Shown one piece after another: positions 63,460-64,000 of a stretch of DNA of 64,000 nucleotides. This stretch comes from Enterococcus columbae DSM 7374 = ATCC 51263. GTDB taxonomy: Bacteria; Bacillota; Bacilli; Lactobacillales; Enterococcaceae. Under the pieces are notes generated by a model. The model made no database searches. It saw only the letters and a program-made list of their open reading frames with translations, and was not told the DNA's origin. A program made the position numbers and the translations under genes. Numbering within the stretch: position 1 is the first letter of the stretch; each line of letters starts with the position of its first letter. Location: positions 2,501-66,500 of the forward strand of contig NZ_KE136348.1 in NCBI RefSeq assembly GCF_000406925.1. The letters run 5' to 3'.

Positions 63460-63488
63460 ATTTTAACTGATAACCATTCTCAATGCAA
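63460..63488 (-). promoter_or_regulatory. Promoter of the ECF operon with Fur-box-like site
   Basis: TTGCAT (63483-63488) and TAAAAT (63460-63465), spacing exactly 17. The spacer holds TGAGAATGGTTATCA (63468-63482, minus strand), which matches the 7-1-7 Fur box TGATAATNATTATCA at 12 of the 14 fixed positions. Confidence 0.72.
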
Positions 63489-63536
63489 AGCAAAAATTCA
63501 CTCCACTATCTAGCCAAATAGTGGAGTGCCATTCAT

Positions 63537-64000
63537 TTATTTACGTTTTTTCTTTTTCTTTTTATTCTTTTTAATCATGCGATTCATCGCCATTTTACCA
63601 AGCTTTCCTTTGATGCCGCCACCAAACATTTGATCCATACCTGGAATATTAAAGTTGCCATTCGTCATCTGCTGCATCATTTTTTGAGACTCTTTGAATT
63701 GCTTGATCATGCGGTTAACTTCCACCACGCTATTTCCTGAACCAGCCGCGATTCTTCGACGACGACTTGGGTTTAACAAATCAGGATTTTCGCGTTCTTC
63801 TGGGGTCATCGACATCACAATGGCTCTTTGTCTAGCAATTTGTTTTGGATCAACCTTAATATTTTCGATTCCCGGCATTTGGCTCATTCCTGGAATCATC
63901 TTCATCAAATCTTCTAATGGCCCCATGCTCATAACTTGGTCAAGCTGCTCAATAAAATCATTAAAGTCAAAGCTATTTTCCTTCATCTTGCGCGCAAGCT
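63537..64000 (-). CDS. ffh: Signal recognition particle protein Ffh (C-terminal part)
   Basis: Only the M domain is in the window; the gene runs in from the right edge, where the frame is open (LARKMKENSFDFNDF). Methionine-rich motifs GPLEDLMKMIPGMSQ and the RNA-binding IAAGSGNSVVEVNRMIKQF are present, as is the MPGMDQMFGGG region. The end is a run of Lys (KKKKKKRK). The M domain binds the signal sequence and the 4.5S/scRNA. Stop TTA at 63537. Confidence 0.95.
   Translation of the reverse strand, partial: LARKMKENSFDFNDFIEQLDQVMSMGPLEDLMKMIPGMSQMPGIENIKVDPKQIARQRAIVMSMTPEERENPDLLNPSRRRRIAAGSGNSVVEVNRMIKQFKESQKMMQQMTNGNFNIPGMDQMFGGGIKGKLGKMAMNRMIKKNKKKKKKRK

Overview
The window is a contiguous stretch of a low-GC Firmicute chromosome. 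Gene content and order point to Enterococcus or a close relative: a CsrRS-type two-component system, gnd, rpmF/yceD, pyk, pfkA and dnaE lie in one block; there is a split-strand rpsP/khpA/rimM/trmD and rplS region, EbsC, an LtaS-type lipoteichoic acid synthase, and a tmRNA with the tag AKNNNSYALAA. Strong AGGAGG ribosome binding sites, TTGACA-17-TATAAT promoters, TTG starts and T-tailed terminators fit this. The species cannot be fixed from sequence reading alone.

Layout. 1-10.8 kb: sensor kinase (cut by the left edge), CsrR-like regulator, gnd, rpmF-yceD, pyk-pfkA and dnaE, all on the minus strand. 10.9-24 kb: DUF2929 protein, PmrA-like exporter, purine permease, HAD phosphatase, deoxynucleoside kinase, tRNA-Ser(CGA), TetR regulator, YjjP/YjjB exporter, TVP38 protein, pgi, gdhA and a HI0933-type flavoprotein. 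24-35.3 kb: ebsC-aroD-rRNA methyltransferase operon, LTA synthase, a second two-component system, ssrA, a membrane-anchored GDPD enzyme and a free-Met-sulfoxide reductase. 35.3-43.6 kb is accessory metabolism: a MarR regulator, a Na+-pump decarboxylase beta/gamma pair (oadB interrupted by a group I intron), fructose-6-phosphate aldolase, a PflF/D-type glycyl radical enzyme, a DeoR regulator and the radical-SAM activase. 43.6-51.6 kb: drug exporter, amidase, AbrB-type transporter, rplS, and the trmD-rimM-khpA-rpsP genes separated by clustered palindromic repeats. 51.7-60.7 kb is rich in transport and peptides: a YtrA-type regulator with an ABC system and a broken C39-like peptidase; then a secreted DUF2712-like peptide with a four-gene ABC system, and BlaI and M56 (BlaR1-like) genes with a second small secreted peptide. 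60.7-63.5 kb: a Fur-box-controlled ECF transporter. The 3' part of ffh reaches the right edge.

The most striking item is a 568-nt ORF-less group I intron inside oadB (about 36977-37544, minus strand). Removing it restores a full-length 376-residue OadB, with a U at the end of exon 1 and a terminal intron G. It sits directly 3' of TTGAT, the target reported for IStron and some IS200/IS605 elements, so it may be a minimal IStron. Second are long intergenic palindromes whose outer stem sequence is conserved while inner stems differ but keep pairing. Third is the putative peptide/ABC/BlaI-M56 locus at 55-60.7 kb.
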